A DNA stretch of 12,191 nucleotides from an uncultured Prochlorococcus sp. (GTDB taxonomy: Bacteria; Cyanobacteriota; Cyanobacteriia; PCC-6307; Cyanobiaceae). Shown one piece after another: positions 1 through 6,408 of the stretch. Where the stretch lies: contig CACGIB010000018.1 of the NCBI GenBank assembly GCA_902573045.1, forward strand, positions 1-12,191, in the 5' to 3' direction. Each line of letters opens with the position of its first letter. Position 1 is the first letter of the stretch. The notes under the pieces are model-generated. The model saw only the letters and a program-made list of their open reading frames with translations, searched no databases and was not told where the DNA came from. Position numbers and translations under genes: made by a program.

Positions 1-66
1 GATTTCAATGATTTAAAGGATAATTTGAAATGGGAAAGTTCTAAATCATTTCATCAAAATATTTAA
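1..66 (+). CDS. C-terminal tail of an unidentified gene (partial)
   Basis: Frame 1 is open from the first base and ends at TAA 64-66, giving 21 residues rich in charged and polar amino acids (starts DFNDLKD, ends FHQNI). It lies just upstream of a same-strand small gene at 123, so a gene end here is plausible. It is too short to identify, and chance openness over 21 codons is quite possible. Its mirror copy is at 12126-12191 on the - strand. Confidence 0.35.
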   Translation, partial: DFNDLKDNLKWESSKSFHQNI

Positions 67-122
67 AATAAATATACTCTTTTTTTGATAATTATGAATT
101 ATTTAAATTTAAATAAGAAATA

Positions 123-293
123 ATGAAAAAAAACTCCAAGAAAGAATACCTAAATAGAGATGAAGTTAATGAAATGATTGAATCCGCTTTGAGGAGACAC
201 AATAGAAGATCTACAATAATATCAAGTGTACTTGGTTGGATTCTAATAGGAGGTTATTCATTTGGACTTTTTCAAGCAGTTCAAAATGTATAA
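123..293 (+). CDS. Small single-helix membrane protein, unknown function
   Basis: ATG at 123 to TAA at 291-293 encodes 56 residues. The first 30 residues are strongly charged (MKKNSKKEYLNRDEVNEMIE, then a basic ALRRHNRR stretch). A hydrophobic segment follows at about residues 32-50 (IISSVLGWILIGGYSFGLF), ending in AVQNV. The layout predicts a short cytoplasmic basic domain and one C-terminal membrane helix, with the basic residues on the inside face. I do not recognise a family. Small single-helix proteins of this kind are common in picocyanobacteria, where some bind photosystem or thylakoid complexes, but nothing here proves that. It is followed on the same strand by the 73-residue gene at 357. 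Confidence 0.6.
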   Translation: MKKNSKKEYLNRDEVNEMIESALRRHNRRSTIISSVLGWILIGGYSFGLFQAVQNV

Positions 294-356
294 TTAATCT
301 TTTCTTTAAAGTAGAACTTGCTTGATGATAAATTAATATAAGACTTAATATTTATT

Positions 357-578
357 ATGAGGGAATATATTGAGGCAAATCTTACAGTGATAAGAAAATA
401 TTTAAAAAAACGAAAAAAGTATACATCAAAATTAAATAATGCTGCGATAATAGAAGAATTCAAAGAATGGAGCAAAGATCCATTACCTGAGACAGAATCA
501 ATTTGGACTTTACCTGACTTAACGAGAAATGAACGACTAAAAAATTTTTGTCGCTCAATTAAAAAAGAAATAAGATAG
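357..578 (+). CDS. Small basic soluble protein, unknown function
   Basis: ATG at 357 to the TAG at 576-578 encodes 73 residues. The N-terminal third is helical and very basic (IRKYLKKRKKYTSK at about residues 12-25). An acidic, tryptophan-containing middle follows (EEFKEWSKDPLPE, then SIWTLPDLT), and the end is basic. No signal peptide, membrane helix or metal motif is visible. I do not recognise it. It runs convergently into the small membrane gene at 583-741, with only 4 bases between the two stop codons. The antisense reading frame over this region is judged a shadow because it is low-complexity and starts inside the AT-rich spacer. Confidence 0.6.
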   Translation: MREYIEANLTVIRKYLKKRKKYTSKLNNAAIIEEFKEWSKDPLPETESIWTLPDLTRNERLKNFCRSIKKEIR

Positions 579-582
579 GTTT

Positions 583-741
583 TTAACTACCTAGTTGTAT
601 ATGATTTACCTTTAAGTAAAAATAACCCGCAAATCCGACTATATTCAAAATTACAACGAAAATCCAAGCTCCAATTGGCTGATTAGAATCAAATTTTTTT
701 ATTTTTACTTTTTCCTTTAGTCTTTCAATATATTTAGCCAT
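583..741 (-). CDS. Small single-helix membrane protein, unknown function
   Basis: Read on the - strand, ATG at 741-739 to TAA at 585-583 gives 52 residues. It has a basic amphipathic N-terminus (MAKYIERLKEKVKIKKF) and the linker DSNQPIG. One membrane helix follows at about residues 24-43 (GAWIFVVILNIVGFAGYFYL), then a short polar tail ending QLGS. It is too short for ordinary gene callers, but the basic-inside helix design and sensible codon use support a real gene. A TATAAT box lies at 771-776 on the same strand, about 30 bases upstream of the start. The function is unknown. Confidence 0.6.
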   Translation of the reverse strand: MAKYIERLKEKVKIKKFDSNQPIGAWIFVVILNIVGFAGYFYLKVNHIQLGS

Positions 742-961
742 AATTAAAAATATTAAAAAGAATATTTCTAATTATAGAGAGTTGAATTTAGAGGAATCTT
801 AAATAAAATAAAATTTCTTTTAATTCGAATTTTTATTGTCAAGCCTGTTAATGGGATATTTAATTAACTCCTTTTTAAGATTTTTTAAAAGTTTATTGTG
901 ATTAAAAATTGTAAATTTCCTAGTAAAGGAATAATGCCATTTCATTGAATTAAAAAAAAAC

Positions 962-991
962 TTGCTAATTCATTATCAATAAAATTATAAT
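962..991 (+). promoter_or_regulatory. Probable sigma70-type promoter of the peroxiredoxin gene
   Basis: TTGCTA at 962-967 (4 of 6 matches to TTGACA), an 18-base spacer, then a perfect TATAAT at 986-991. Transcription would start near 998, leaving a 5' leader of about 45-50 nt before ATG 1045. The mirror copy is at 11201-11230 on the - strand. Confidence 0.5.
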
Positions 992-1000
992 ACTTATTAC

Positions 1001-1013
1001 GGTCATTCAGACC
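1001..1013 (+). promoter_or_regulatory. Short inverted repeat at the peroxiredoxin transcription start
   Basis: GGTC-ATTCA-GACC is a 4-bp stem with a 5-base loop. It sits directly after the predicted start point of the peroxiredoxin transcript. It could be a leader hairpin or a small operator half-site pair. With only 4 bp of stem, chance is a real alternative. Confidence 0.3.
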
Positions 1014-1044
1014 ATACATAATTTAAATAAGGACAAATTTTTTC

Positions 1045-1629
1045 ATGAGCTTAAGAGTTGGCCAAGAAGCACCAGACTTTAGTGCTACAGCAGTATATGA
1101 TCAAGAGTTTAAGGAGATTACACTTTCAGGTCTAAGAGGTAAATGGGTCGTTTTATTCTTTTACCCACTAGATTTTACATTTGTATGTCCAACTGAAATT
1201 ACTGCATTTAGTGATAGATACCAAGATTTCTCAGCTCTTAATACTGAAATTCTTGGGGTTTCAGTTGATAGCAAACACTGTCATTTGGCTTGGATACAAA
1301 CCCCAAGAAATGAAGGCGGAATAGGTGATATTAACTACCCTTTAGTTTCTGACTTAAAAAGAGAAATTTGCCAGGCATACAATGTTCTTAATGATGATGG
1401 AGAGGCCGATAGAGGTTTATTTCTAATCAATCCCGAAGGAGTAGTTATGCATACGACTGTTAACAAGGCCCCTGTAGGTAGAAATGTTGATGAAACGCTA
1501 AGGATTCTTCAAGGTTATCAATACGTTGCGGCAAACCCAGATGAAGTATGTCCAGCAAACTGGACCCCCGGGGAGAAAACAATGCTAGAGGACCCCAAAG
1601 GTAGTAAGGAATATTTTTCTGCGCTATAG
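1045..1629 (+). CDS. Typical 2-Cys peroxiredoxin (thioredoxin peroxidase)
   Basis: This is a 194-residue cytosolic thiol peroxidase that reduces H2O2 and organic peroxides using thioredoxin. The thioredoxin-fold core carries the peroxidatic site P41-x3-T45-x2-C48 in FVCPTE, and R123 lies in DRGLF. The resolving cysteine is C169 in the VCPANW motif, which places it in the Prx1/AhpC typical 2-Cys class. The length is full for that class. Residues 91-95 read GGIGD and the tail ends EYFSAL, so both elements associated with hyperoxidation-sensitive peroxiredoxins (GG[LIV]G and YF) are present. The start is supported by aagga at 1029-1033 and by the conserved N-terminus [11 protein letters not shown]. 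It is transcribed alone from the promoter at 962-991 and converges on the membrane-protein gene, 15 bases away. In cyanobacteria this enzyme detoxifies photosynthetic peroxide. Confidence 0.95.
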   Translation: MSLRVGQEAPDFSATAVYDQEFKEITLSGLRGKWVVLFFYPLDFTFVCPTEITAFSDRYQDFSALNTEILGVSVDSKHCHLAWIQTPRNEGGIGDINYPLVSDLKREICQAYNVLNDDGEADRGLFLINPEGVVMHTTVNKAPVGRNVDETLRILQGYQYVAANPDEVCPANWTPGEKTMLEDPKGSKEYFSAL

Positions 1630-1644
1630 AAGGATTAGAAGTAT

Positions 1645-2397
1645 TTAAGTAAGTATTGAGTAGTAAATAATTATAAAAAAATAAAAAATAAATATATTCA
1701 AAAAGGGGATAACATCTCTTATTTGAGGTTTGGGCACGATCCAATCGCTTAAATTACTTTTATATGATAAAAAGGACCACGTATAAAAAGAAATTTCTAT
1801 GGCGACTAGTATAAAAATATTAATTAAATTTAAGTCATTTAAACCAAAATATCTAGAAATATGAAACTGATCGTCAACACTAATATTATTAATTTGAAGA
1901 TGCCAAAGAGAGAGAGAAATCAATATAAAATTAACCAATATTATTTTTTTTAACAGAAACCTAGAATTCTTAAAAATTAATAAGATAGAAATTAAAAATA
2001 TGAAAAAACTTAACTGTGGAATATCCGGTTTTGGTACATTAATTCCTTCAAGAAATAAATTAAATATAAGATCAAAATTTATATATATATAATCAGCTAT
2101 TAAGTAAGAGAGAAATATTAAATTTATTCCCACTAAGAATAATAATCTTTTTCCTTTAATTATTCTTATACTAGGGGTTTTATCCTTATTGAAATTATAG
2201 TATGTATAGTTGTTTAAAGAGTTTAAACACACTAAAGATGGACATATTGCACCGCTAAAATAGTAAAGGATTGAATAAAAGGAAATATCATTAAAATTGA
2301 GTGAATACAAATTAAACCATTGTTTTTGTACAAATGGAAGAATAAGTAAAAATGAAAGTGTGACTAATAACTTCGTTTTATTGTTTTTAATTATCAA
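1645..2397 (-). CDS. Multi-pass membrane protein of unknown function, downstream of ftsH-like gene
   Basis: This 250-residue, strongly hydrophobic protein has about six or seven membrane segments, near residues 8-24, 36-56, 84-103, 129-143, 150-164, 190-211 and 229-249. A conserved-looking cytoplasmic loop lies at about residues 52-82 (CPSLVCLNS, then the basic KDKTPSIRIIKGKR). The motif VPKP occurs twice, at 121-124 and 221-224. I do not recognise the family. No ATG exists in this frame: the chosen start is TTG at 2397, with ATT two codons upstream as the only alternative before the TAA at 2412-2410, and no internal methionine is present. The gene starts 31 bases after the ftsH-like stop on the same strand, so the two are probably one operon and the protein may work with that ATPase. 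That functional link is inference from position only. Confidence 0.75.
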   Translation of the reverse strand: MIIKNNKTKLLVTLSFLLILPFVQKQWFNLYSLNFNDISFYSILYYFSGAICPSLVCLNSLNNYTYYNFNKDKTPSIRIIKGKRLLFLVGINLIFLSYLIADYIYINFDLIFNLFLEGINVPKPDIPQLSFFIFLISILLIFKNSRFLLKKIILVNFILISLSLWHLQINNISVDDQFHISRYFGLNDLNLINIFILVAIEISFYTWSFLSYKSNLSDWIVPKPQIRDVIPFLNIFIFYFFIIIYYSILT

Positions 2398-2428
2398 GAA
2401 AATATTTTTTTAATCTAAAACAATTAAA

Positions 2429-4183
2429 TCAAACTTTCAACAATTTAGAAGTCGTTAATTTAAAAACTTTTTTATCTATAGTTTCTTGATTTAAAAGTAT
2501 ATCAACTAATTTATCAAGTAAGACTCTATTTTTTTTCAATATTTTTATTGAATTATTTAATGAAATTTTAGAAATATTTATGATTTCATTATCTATTCTA
2601 GAACTGGTATTTTGTGCTATGAGAGGCTTTCTTCTAAATAATCCATCTCCTAAATACATTTCATTGTTATCAGAATCCATTGAAATTGGACCAATAATTG
2701 AAAATCCATATTTTGTAACCATTTCCCTTACAATATTTGTCGCATAAGCGATATCATTTAACGAGCATTGTGTAATTTCACCTTCACCAAAAACTATCGT
2801 TTCTGCTGCTCTTCCAGCTAGAGCAATTTCAATTTTTGAAAATAATAATTTTTTTGAAATCAAGCCACTAGAAATTACATCTTCGTCAGGGCATATTTTT
2901 GTATATCCTCCTATAGATCCAGATCTAGGTAAGATCGTAATTTTATCAACTGATTCAATTCCATTTCTCACAGCAGATACAATTGCTCTGCCTACCTCGT
3001 TATAAGCAATAATTTTTTTCATATTTAGAGAAGTTATTAATGAACTTCTCAGGCCTATGGTAATTTTATCAAGAGCATTTTCTATATGAATATCACTGAT
3101 TAATTTAGATTCATCTCGAGCACAGTGAATAGCACTCTCGTTCATCAAATTTGCAAGATCTGCTCCCGAGAATCCAACCGTTCTAGAAGCCCAATATCCT
3201 AAGTCAACTTCGCTTGAAAGTGGTTTGGAAAGTGAATGAACTGAAAGAATTTTTTTTCTTCCATCTAAATCTGGAAGCATTACTTCAATTTTCCTATCAA
3301 ATCTACCTGGTCTTAATAATGCTGCATCCAAAATATCTGGTCTATTTGTTGCTGCTAAAACAATAATCCCAGAATTATCAGCAAAACCATCTAATTCAGT
3401 TAGAAGCTGATTAAGGGTTTGTTCTCTTTCATCATTTCCACCTCCGATCCCAGACCCTCTTTGCCTACCAATGGAATCAATTTCATCAATGAAAATTATA
3501 CAAGGAGATTTTTCCTTAGCCTTAGAGAATAGATCACGTACTCGGCTTGCTCCAACACCAACAAAAAGTTCTACAAACTCTGATGCTGATATTGAGAGAA
3601 AAGGCACTCCTGATTCACCAGCAATTGCTTTAGCTAATAATGTTTTACCTGTTCCTGGTGGGCCTATTAGAAGAACTCCCTTAGGAACTTTTGCTCCAAG
3701 ATTTTCAAATTTCTTTGGTTCTTTCAAAAATGTTATTACCTCTTTTAATTCCTCAGCTGCTTCAGGGACGCCAGCTACATCATCGAATCTAGTTTCTACA
3801 TCATCAATAGTTACGAATTTAGCTTGATTTTTGGTAAAACCAAAAGCTCTGGAAGCCAATTTTGATGTACTCCTCAAGATTAAGACTATAGCTAATATGA
3901 AAATCAAGAAAAGACTTATTGAAGCAAATGAATTAGCAGCTGAGGCTTCTTTTCTACTATTGTTAATAGTTAGATCTACCTTATTTTCAGTAGCCTTTTC
4001 AAGGATTAATTGATCGTTATAAAGGATAGGTATTTTAAATTTATCACCATTTTTATACAGAACATCAATTTCTCTCTGCCTAGGATAGAAAAATATTGAT
4101 TCTATTTTCCCCGTCTCTATATCTTCTAGAAGATCCGAATAACTTGATTTAGAATCTGAATATGAGAATTTTGATCTAAACAC
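2429..4183 (-). CDS. FtsH-like membrane AAA+ protein lacking the zinc-protease motif
   Basis: This 584-residue FtsH homologue starts at GTG. Residues 14-75 resemble the FtsH N-terminal extracytoplasmic domain. One membrane helix lies at about 86-104. The AAA+ module is complete: Walker A GPPGTGKT 174-181, pore loop FVG 207-209, Walker B FIDEID 231-236, and second region of homology with arginine fingers R291 and R294 in RPGRFDR. The C-terminal M41 domain is present, but the zinc site HExxH is replaced by N395-E-V-G-R399; the third ligand D477 (SLND) remains. It should therefore hydrolyse ATP and unfold or move proteins but not cut them, like the plant FtsHi proteins. An in-frame TAA at 4192-4190 rules out a longer N-terminus, so the usual first helix is truly absent. 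It could act as a partner in hetero-hexamers with active FtsH. It lies divergent from rpmF and upstream of the membrane-protein gene. Confidence 0.92.
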   Translation of the reverse strand: MFRSKFSYSDSKSSYSDLLEDIETGKIESIFFYPRQREIDVLYKNGDKFKIPILYNDQLILEKATENKVDLTINNSRKEASAANSFASISLFLIFILAIVLILRSTSKLASRAFGFTKNQAKFVTIDDVETRFDDVAGVPEAAEELKEVITFLKEPKKFENLGAKVPKGVLLIGPPGTGKTLLAKAIAGESGVPFLSISASEFVELFVGVGASRVRDLFSKAKEKSPCIIFIDEIDSIGRQRGSGIGGGNDEREQTLNQLLTELDGFADNSGIIVLAATNRPDILDAALLRPGRFDRKIEVMLPDLDGRKKILSVHSLSKPLSSEVDLGYWASRTVGFSGADLANLMNESAIHCARDESKLISDIHIENALDKITIGLRSSLITSLNMKKIIAYNEVGRAIVSAVRNGIESVDKITILPRSGSIGGYTKICPDEDVISSGLISKKLLFSKIEIALAGRAAETIVFGEGEITQCSLNDIAYATNIVREMVTKYGFSIIGPISMDSDNNEMYLGDGLFRRKPLIAQNTSSRIDNEIINISKISLNNSIKILKKNRVLLDKLVDILLNQETIDKKVFKLTTSKLLKV

Positions 4184-4205
4184 TAATCTTTATAAGTGAT
4201 TAATA

Positions 4206-4219
4206 AAGCATATATGCTT
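4206..4219. promoter_or_regulatory. 14-bp perfect palindrome between ftsH-like gene and rpmF
   Basis: AAGCATATATGCTT is fully self-complementary. It lies 23 bases upstream of the ftsH-like start and about 95 bases upstream of rpmF. The position, close to the - strand promoter region, fits an operator for a dimeric regulator. In such AT-rich DNA a short palindrome can also arise by chance. Confidence 0.35.
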
Positions 4220-4262
4220 ATTTAAAAAATTGACGTATATAAACAAAATATACTCAAAAGTT

Positions 4263-4290
4263 TTGGAGATAACCAGTTAAAGGTTATATT
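4263..4290 (+). promoter_or_regulatory. Possible promoter of rpmF
   Basis: TTGGAG at 4263-4268, 16 bases, then TATATT at 4285-4290 (or TATTAT at 4287-4292). This would give an rpmF leader of about 20 nt. The boxes match consensus only partly and the region is AT-rich. Confidence 0.35.
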
Positions 4291-4314
4291 ATTATATGGA
4301 AATAAATAAACAGA

Positions 4315-4485
4315 ATGGCTGTACCAAAGAAGAAAAAATCAAAGAGCAAAAGGAACCAAAGGCACGCTGTTTGGAAAGGGAAAGCAGCAATAGCAGCTCA
4401 AAAAGCTATATCTTTAGGTAAATCAGTTTTAACTGGGAAAGCTCAAGGATTTGTTTATCCTATTGAAGAAGAAGAAGAAGAGTAG
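4315..4485 (+). CDS. rpmF: 50S ribosomal protein L32
   Basis: ATG at 4315 to TAG at 4483-4485 encodes 56 residues. The protein opens [20 protein letters not shown], the classic lysine-rich L32 start with the PKKK-S-x-S-KR-x-x-RR/QRH pattern. It continues with [21 protein letters not shown] and closes with a run of six glutamates, as in marine picocyanobacterial L32. It is a component of the large ribosomal subunit. The L32 of other bacteria often has four zinc-binding cysteines; none is present here, so this is the zinc-free type. It is transcribed alone, divergent from the ftsH-like gene, and its stop lies only 3 bases from the stop of the converging ycf20-like gene. Confidence 0.96.
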   Translation: MAVPKKKKSKSKRNQRHAVWKGKAAIAAQKAISLGKSVLTGKAQGFVYPIEEEEEE

Positions 4486-4488
4486 CTT

Positions 4489-4815
4489 TTAAGACCCTAA
4501 TTTAAATGCTTCAAGTATAACGGCATAAATTGCACCAATTCTTAATTTATCAACTACGGTCCATAGATAATAAAACTTTGAACTTGCGGCAGGTTTAATC
4601 CTTATAATGATTTCAATAAAAACAATAATTATTGGAACCATTATCAACTCATTTTTACCTTCAGATATAAATTTTGTAATAAAATTTGCGAACAAAAAAT
4701 AACCTGTCAAAACAGAAATTAGACCAATAGATTTTGTTCTCCAAGTATCACTTAGAAAACCAAAAAATAAATTATTTAACTTGTAGGTAATTCTTGAAAA
4801 ATTAGTTTTTTGCAT
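4489..4815 (-). CDS. ycf20: Ycf20-like (DUF565) membrane protein
   Basis: This 108-residue protein has the layout of the cyanobacterial and plastid Ycf20/DUF565 family. It starts with a short N-terminal amphipathic stretch and then a TWR turn before the first membrane helix (about residues 29-47). A polar SEGKNEL loop leads to the second helix at about 57-72, and the family-typical end follows (LRIGAIYAVILEAFKLGS). Plant Ycf20-like proteins have been linked to photoprotective quenching, but the bacterial role is not settled. Its ATG lies inside the end of the upstream HAD gene, with a 14-base overlap (4802-4815), so the two are translationally coupled in one operon. Recognition rests on remembered family features. 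Confidence 0.8.
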   Translation of the reverse strand: MQKTNFSRITYKLNNLFFGFLSDTWRTKSIGLISVLTGYFLFANFITKFISEGKNELIMVPIIIVFIEIIIRIKPAASSKFYYLWTVVDKLRIGAIYAVILEAFKLGS

Positions 4816-5566
4816 TACTAAAAGACACTAAATAATCATTTAGAAAGTTATAGTCAACATATGATTTTTTTAGTTTAGGGCCTTTAATTACATTTGCCAC
4901 ATTATTCTCATCACCAAGACTGTCTAAAATACATTCTAATTTAATATTTTCCTCAAGAACAATTGGGATATTTGAAGGAACAAAAATTGTAGGCAAGTTA
5001 GCTGCCAAGGAAGATTTCAATCCTGGATTGGAGTCTTCAAATACAATTGAGTTGTTTATATTTATACCACTTAATTGGATTGCCTTTAAATATGGTGATG
5101 GATTTGGTTTCTTTAATTCTACGTCTTCACTTGAAATAATGAATTCAAAAGGGTTGAAGCCATTAAAAAGATATTCAACAAGTAGATTGACTTGAATTCT
5201 TGAACTTGAAGTAACAATAAATTGTCTTACTTTTTTTTTATGTAATTCATTAATTAATCTAAAAACACCAGTTTTTAAACTAACGAAATTTTTTTTTATA
5301 ATTTCTAGATAATGAAACTGCTTTGTTTCATGAATTTTGAGAATTAAATTTTCTGAGAAATCATCATTCCTAGATTTAGCGTAATAAGCAATCCTATTTT
5401 TGCCTCCATTTATCTTCAGAAGTTTTATATATTGATTAGTGTCCCAATTCCAATTAATACCAAGGTCATTGAAAGCATTATTAAAAGCGGGTAAATGGGC
5501 CTCTAATTCAGTATTTGCGATAGTACCATCTAAATCCCAATAAACACCCTCAAGATACGTCACCAA
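4802..5566 (-). CDS. HAD-superfamily phosphatase, CbbY/beta-phosphoglucomutase-like
   Basis: This 254-residue HAD hydrolase has all four motifs: I D11-L-D13-G-T, II VTSSS with T119/S120, III K153 in LKKPNP, and IV E177-D178 in VFEDSNPG. The helical cap between motifs I and II (about residues 20-95) places it in the HAD-IA, CbbY-like group. These cytosolic enzymes remove or move phosphate on sugar phosphates; CbbY homologues clear xylulose-1,5-bisphosphate, a Rubisco inhibitor. The substrate cannot be read from the sequence. The start is uncertain between TTG at 5566 and the adjacent GTG at 5563, one codon apart; no ATG precedes the DLDGT motif. The gene lies 11 bases after the Psb30-like peptide and overlaps ycf20, suggesting a three-gene operon. 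Confidence 0.88.
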   Translation of the reverse strand: MVTYLEGVYWDLDGTIANTELEAHLPAFNNAFNDLGINWNWDTNQYIKLLKINGGKNRIAYYAKSRNDDFSENLILKIHETKQFHYLEIIKKNFVSLKTGVFRLINELHKKKVRQFIVTSSSRIQVNLLVEYLFNGFNPFEFIISSEDVELKKPNPSPYLKAIQLSGININNSIVFEDSNPGLKSSLAANLPTIFVPSNIPIVLEENIKLECILDSLGDENNVANVIKGPKLKKSYVDYNFLNDYLVSFSNAKN

Positions 5567-5577
5567 AAAGAATTTTT

Positions 5578-5655
5578 TTATTTACGGTAAAATACAAGAG
5601 CAATTATTGCTGGTCCTGCTAACGCAACTACAGCCAAAGGAATAAGTGTCGCCAT
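5578..5655 (-). CDS. psb30: 25-residue Psb30/Ycf12-like photosystem II peptide
   Basis: On the - strand, ATG at 5655-5653 to TAA at 5580-5578 encodes 25 residues. It begins MATLIPLAVV, has an AGPAII core in a single membrane helix, and ends VFYRK. The arrangement of a single helix with a Gly-Pro near its middle and a basic C-terminus matches Psb30 (Ycf12), a peripheral low-molecular-weight subunit of the photosystem II core. It is shorter than the usual 30-45 residues, lacking much of the N-terminus, and other tiny photosystem peptides cannot be excluded. It heads the probable operon with the HAD gene, which starts 11 bases after its stop. It is divergent from the YkgJ-like gene at 5738. Confidence 0.6.
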   Translation of the reverse strand: MATLIPLAVVALAGPAIIALVFYRK

Positions 5656-5737
5656 GATTAATGAATATGTTTTGTGATACTATTTTTACAAATAAATGAC
5701 GAAACTGTACTAATACGTTACAAGATTGAATTAAATT

Positions 5738-6085
5738 ATGAAATCATGGACATGTATAGAAAATTGTGGAGCTTGTTGTAAATTCGACTTGAACGAAAGA
5801 AGCGATTTGACTGACAAACTTAACAAAGAAGATATAGCTTTGATAAATTCGATGACGGCTAAAGACGGTTGGTGTAAAAACCTGGACAGAGAAAATAAAA
5901 AATGCTTAATTTATGAAACCAGACCACATTTTTGCCGAGTAAATGAGTTTTCAACTGCATTTAAAGGATATTTGAAATCTGGTGATAAATTTTTAATAGA
6001 TTGCTGCAAACAACATATTTCATCAAATTATGGATACCAAAGTAAAGAAATGAAAACTTTTAGAATTGCTGTTTCAGGAAAATGA
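5738..6085 (+). CDS. YkgJ-type cysteine-cluster (CxxxCxxCC) protein
   Basis: This 115-residue soluble protein opens with the YkgJ/UPF0153 signature C6-x3-C10-x2-C13-C14 (CIENCGACC). More cysteines follow at C46 (GWC), C56 (KKCLIYETRP, typical of the family), C66 and the pair C89-C90. Nine cysteines in 115 residues fit the proposed binding of zinc or an iron-sulfur cluster. The molecular role of the family is not established. The ATG is chosen because it begins just before the first cysteine. The stop TGA overlaps the ATG of the next gene (ATGA at 6082-6085), so it is translationally coupled to the UPF0016 pair and may help with metal handling; that link is inferred from the operon. Confidence 0.88.
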   Translation: MKSWTCIENCGACCKFDLNERSDLTDKLNKEDIALINSMTAKDGWCKNLDRENKKCLIYETRPHFCRVNEFSTAFKGYLKSGDKFLIDCCKQHISSNYGYQSKEMKTFRIAVSGK

Positions 6086-6408
6086 ATAGTAAATTAGAAA
6101 AAAAAGAAAACAATTTAGAAAAAAGTTTTTTTTCTATATTTATAACGACTTTTACAACAATTTTTATTGCTGAACTTGGCGATAAAACTCAGATAGCCAC
6201 ATTAATGCTTTCTGCTGAATCGGGCAAGCCAATAATAGTTTTTCTTGGAAGTTCTCTAGCATTAGTAAGCTCTAGCGTAGTAGGAGTTCTTATTGGTAAA
6301 TGGGTATCAAAAAAAATATCTCCTAGCAAATTTGCTTTATTTACTGGTGCTTTAATGATATTGATAAGTATATTTTTAGCTTATGAAACTTTTAAAAATT
6401 ATTTATAA
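6082..6408 (+). CDS. UPF0016/GDT1-family membrane protein, first half
   Basis: This 108-residue protein has a lysine/glutamate-rich N-terminus (residues 1-14) and three membrane helices (about 16-30, 50-74 and 83-102). The family signature E-x-G-D-K-T is at residues 31-36 (ELGDKTQIATL), between helices 1 and 2. UPF0016/GDT1 proteins move Mn2+ and Ca2+ across membranes; the cyanobacterial Mnx protein exports manganese to the thylakoid lumen. Most members carry two such three-helix repeats in one chain. Here each repeat is a separate gene and the partner follows at 6409 with no spacer, so the two probably assemble as a heterodimer. The start overlaps the ykgJ-like stop. Confidence 0.9.
   Translation: MNSKLEKKENNLEKSFFSIFITTFTTIFIAELGDKTQIATLMLSAESGKPIIVFLGSSLALVSSSVVGVLIGKWVSKKISPSKFALFTGALMILISIFLAYETFKNYL

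Larger units (their letters stand above)
742..1044. other. Divergent intergenic region, 303 bases
   Basis: This AT-rich spacer lies between the - strand small membrane gene (start 741) and the + strand peroxiredoxin (start 1045). It holds a - strand TATAAT at 771-776, the peroxiredoxin promoter at 962-991, the short hairpin at 1001-1013 and a purine-rich ribosome-binding site, aagga, at 1029-1033. A 16-codon frame starting MGYLIN near 851 is too short to support. No tRNA-like or terminator structure was seen. Confidence 0.6.
1..3292. repeat. Left arm of a perfect 3,292-bp inverted repeat
   Basis: Bases 1-3292 are the reverse complement of 8900-12191 with the fixed relation x to 12192-x. I confirmed this at both ends, in the intergenic stretch 781-840, and through identical translations of every gene in both arms. 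No mismatch or indel was found. The arms end at 3292/8900, because 3293 (c) does not pair with 8899 (c). This arm contains the intact 3' part of ftsH, which continues without a break into 3293-4183, so it is the authentic copy. Confidence 0.97.

Noticed and set aside
281..475. 64-codon open frame on - (and its mirror at 11717-11911)
   Set aside because: AT-rich Phe/Tyr/Ile/Ser-heavy shadow opposite the 73-residue gene and spacer.
1627..1647. Transcription terminator between the converging peroxiredoxin and membrane-protein genes
   Set aside because: Only 15 bases separate the stops and no stem-loop with a T-tract was found on either strand.
1460..1744. 94-codon open frame on - across the peroxiredoxin end (and its mirror at 10448-10732)
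   Set aside because: It overlaps both the conserved peroxiredoxin C-terminus and the membrane-protein C-terminus and has no recognisable character.
3471..3827. 118-codon open frame on + opposite the AAA+ core of ftsH
   Set aside because: It mirrors the conserved Walker A/B codons of the real gene and its protein is low-complexity Ser/Pro-rich; it is an antisense shadow.
3831..4013. 60-codon open frame on + opposite the ftsH membrane helix
   Set aside because: Antisense shadow of the N-terminal part of ftsH with no independent support.
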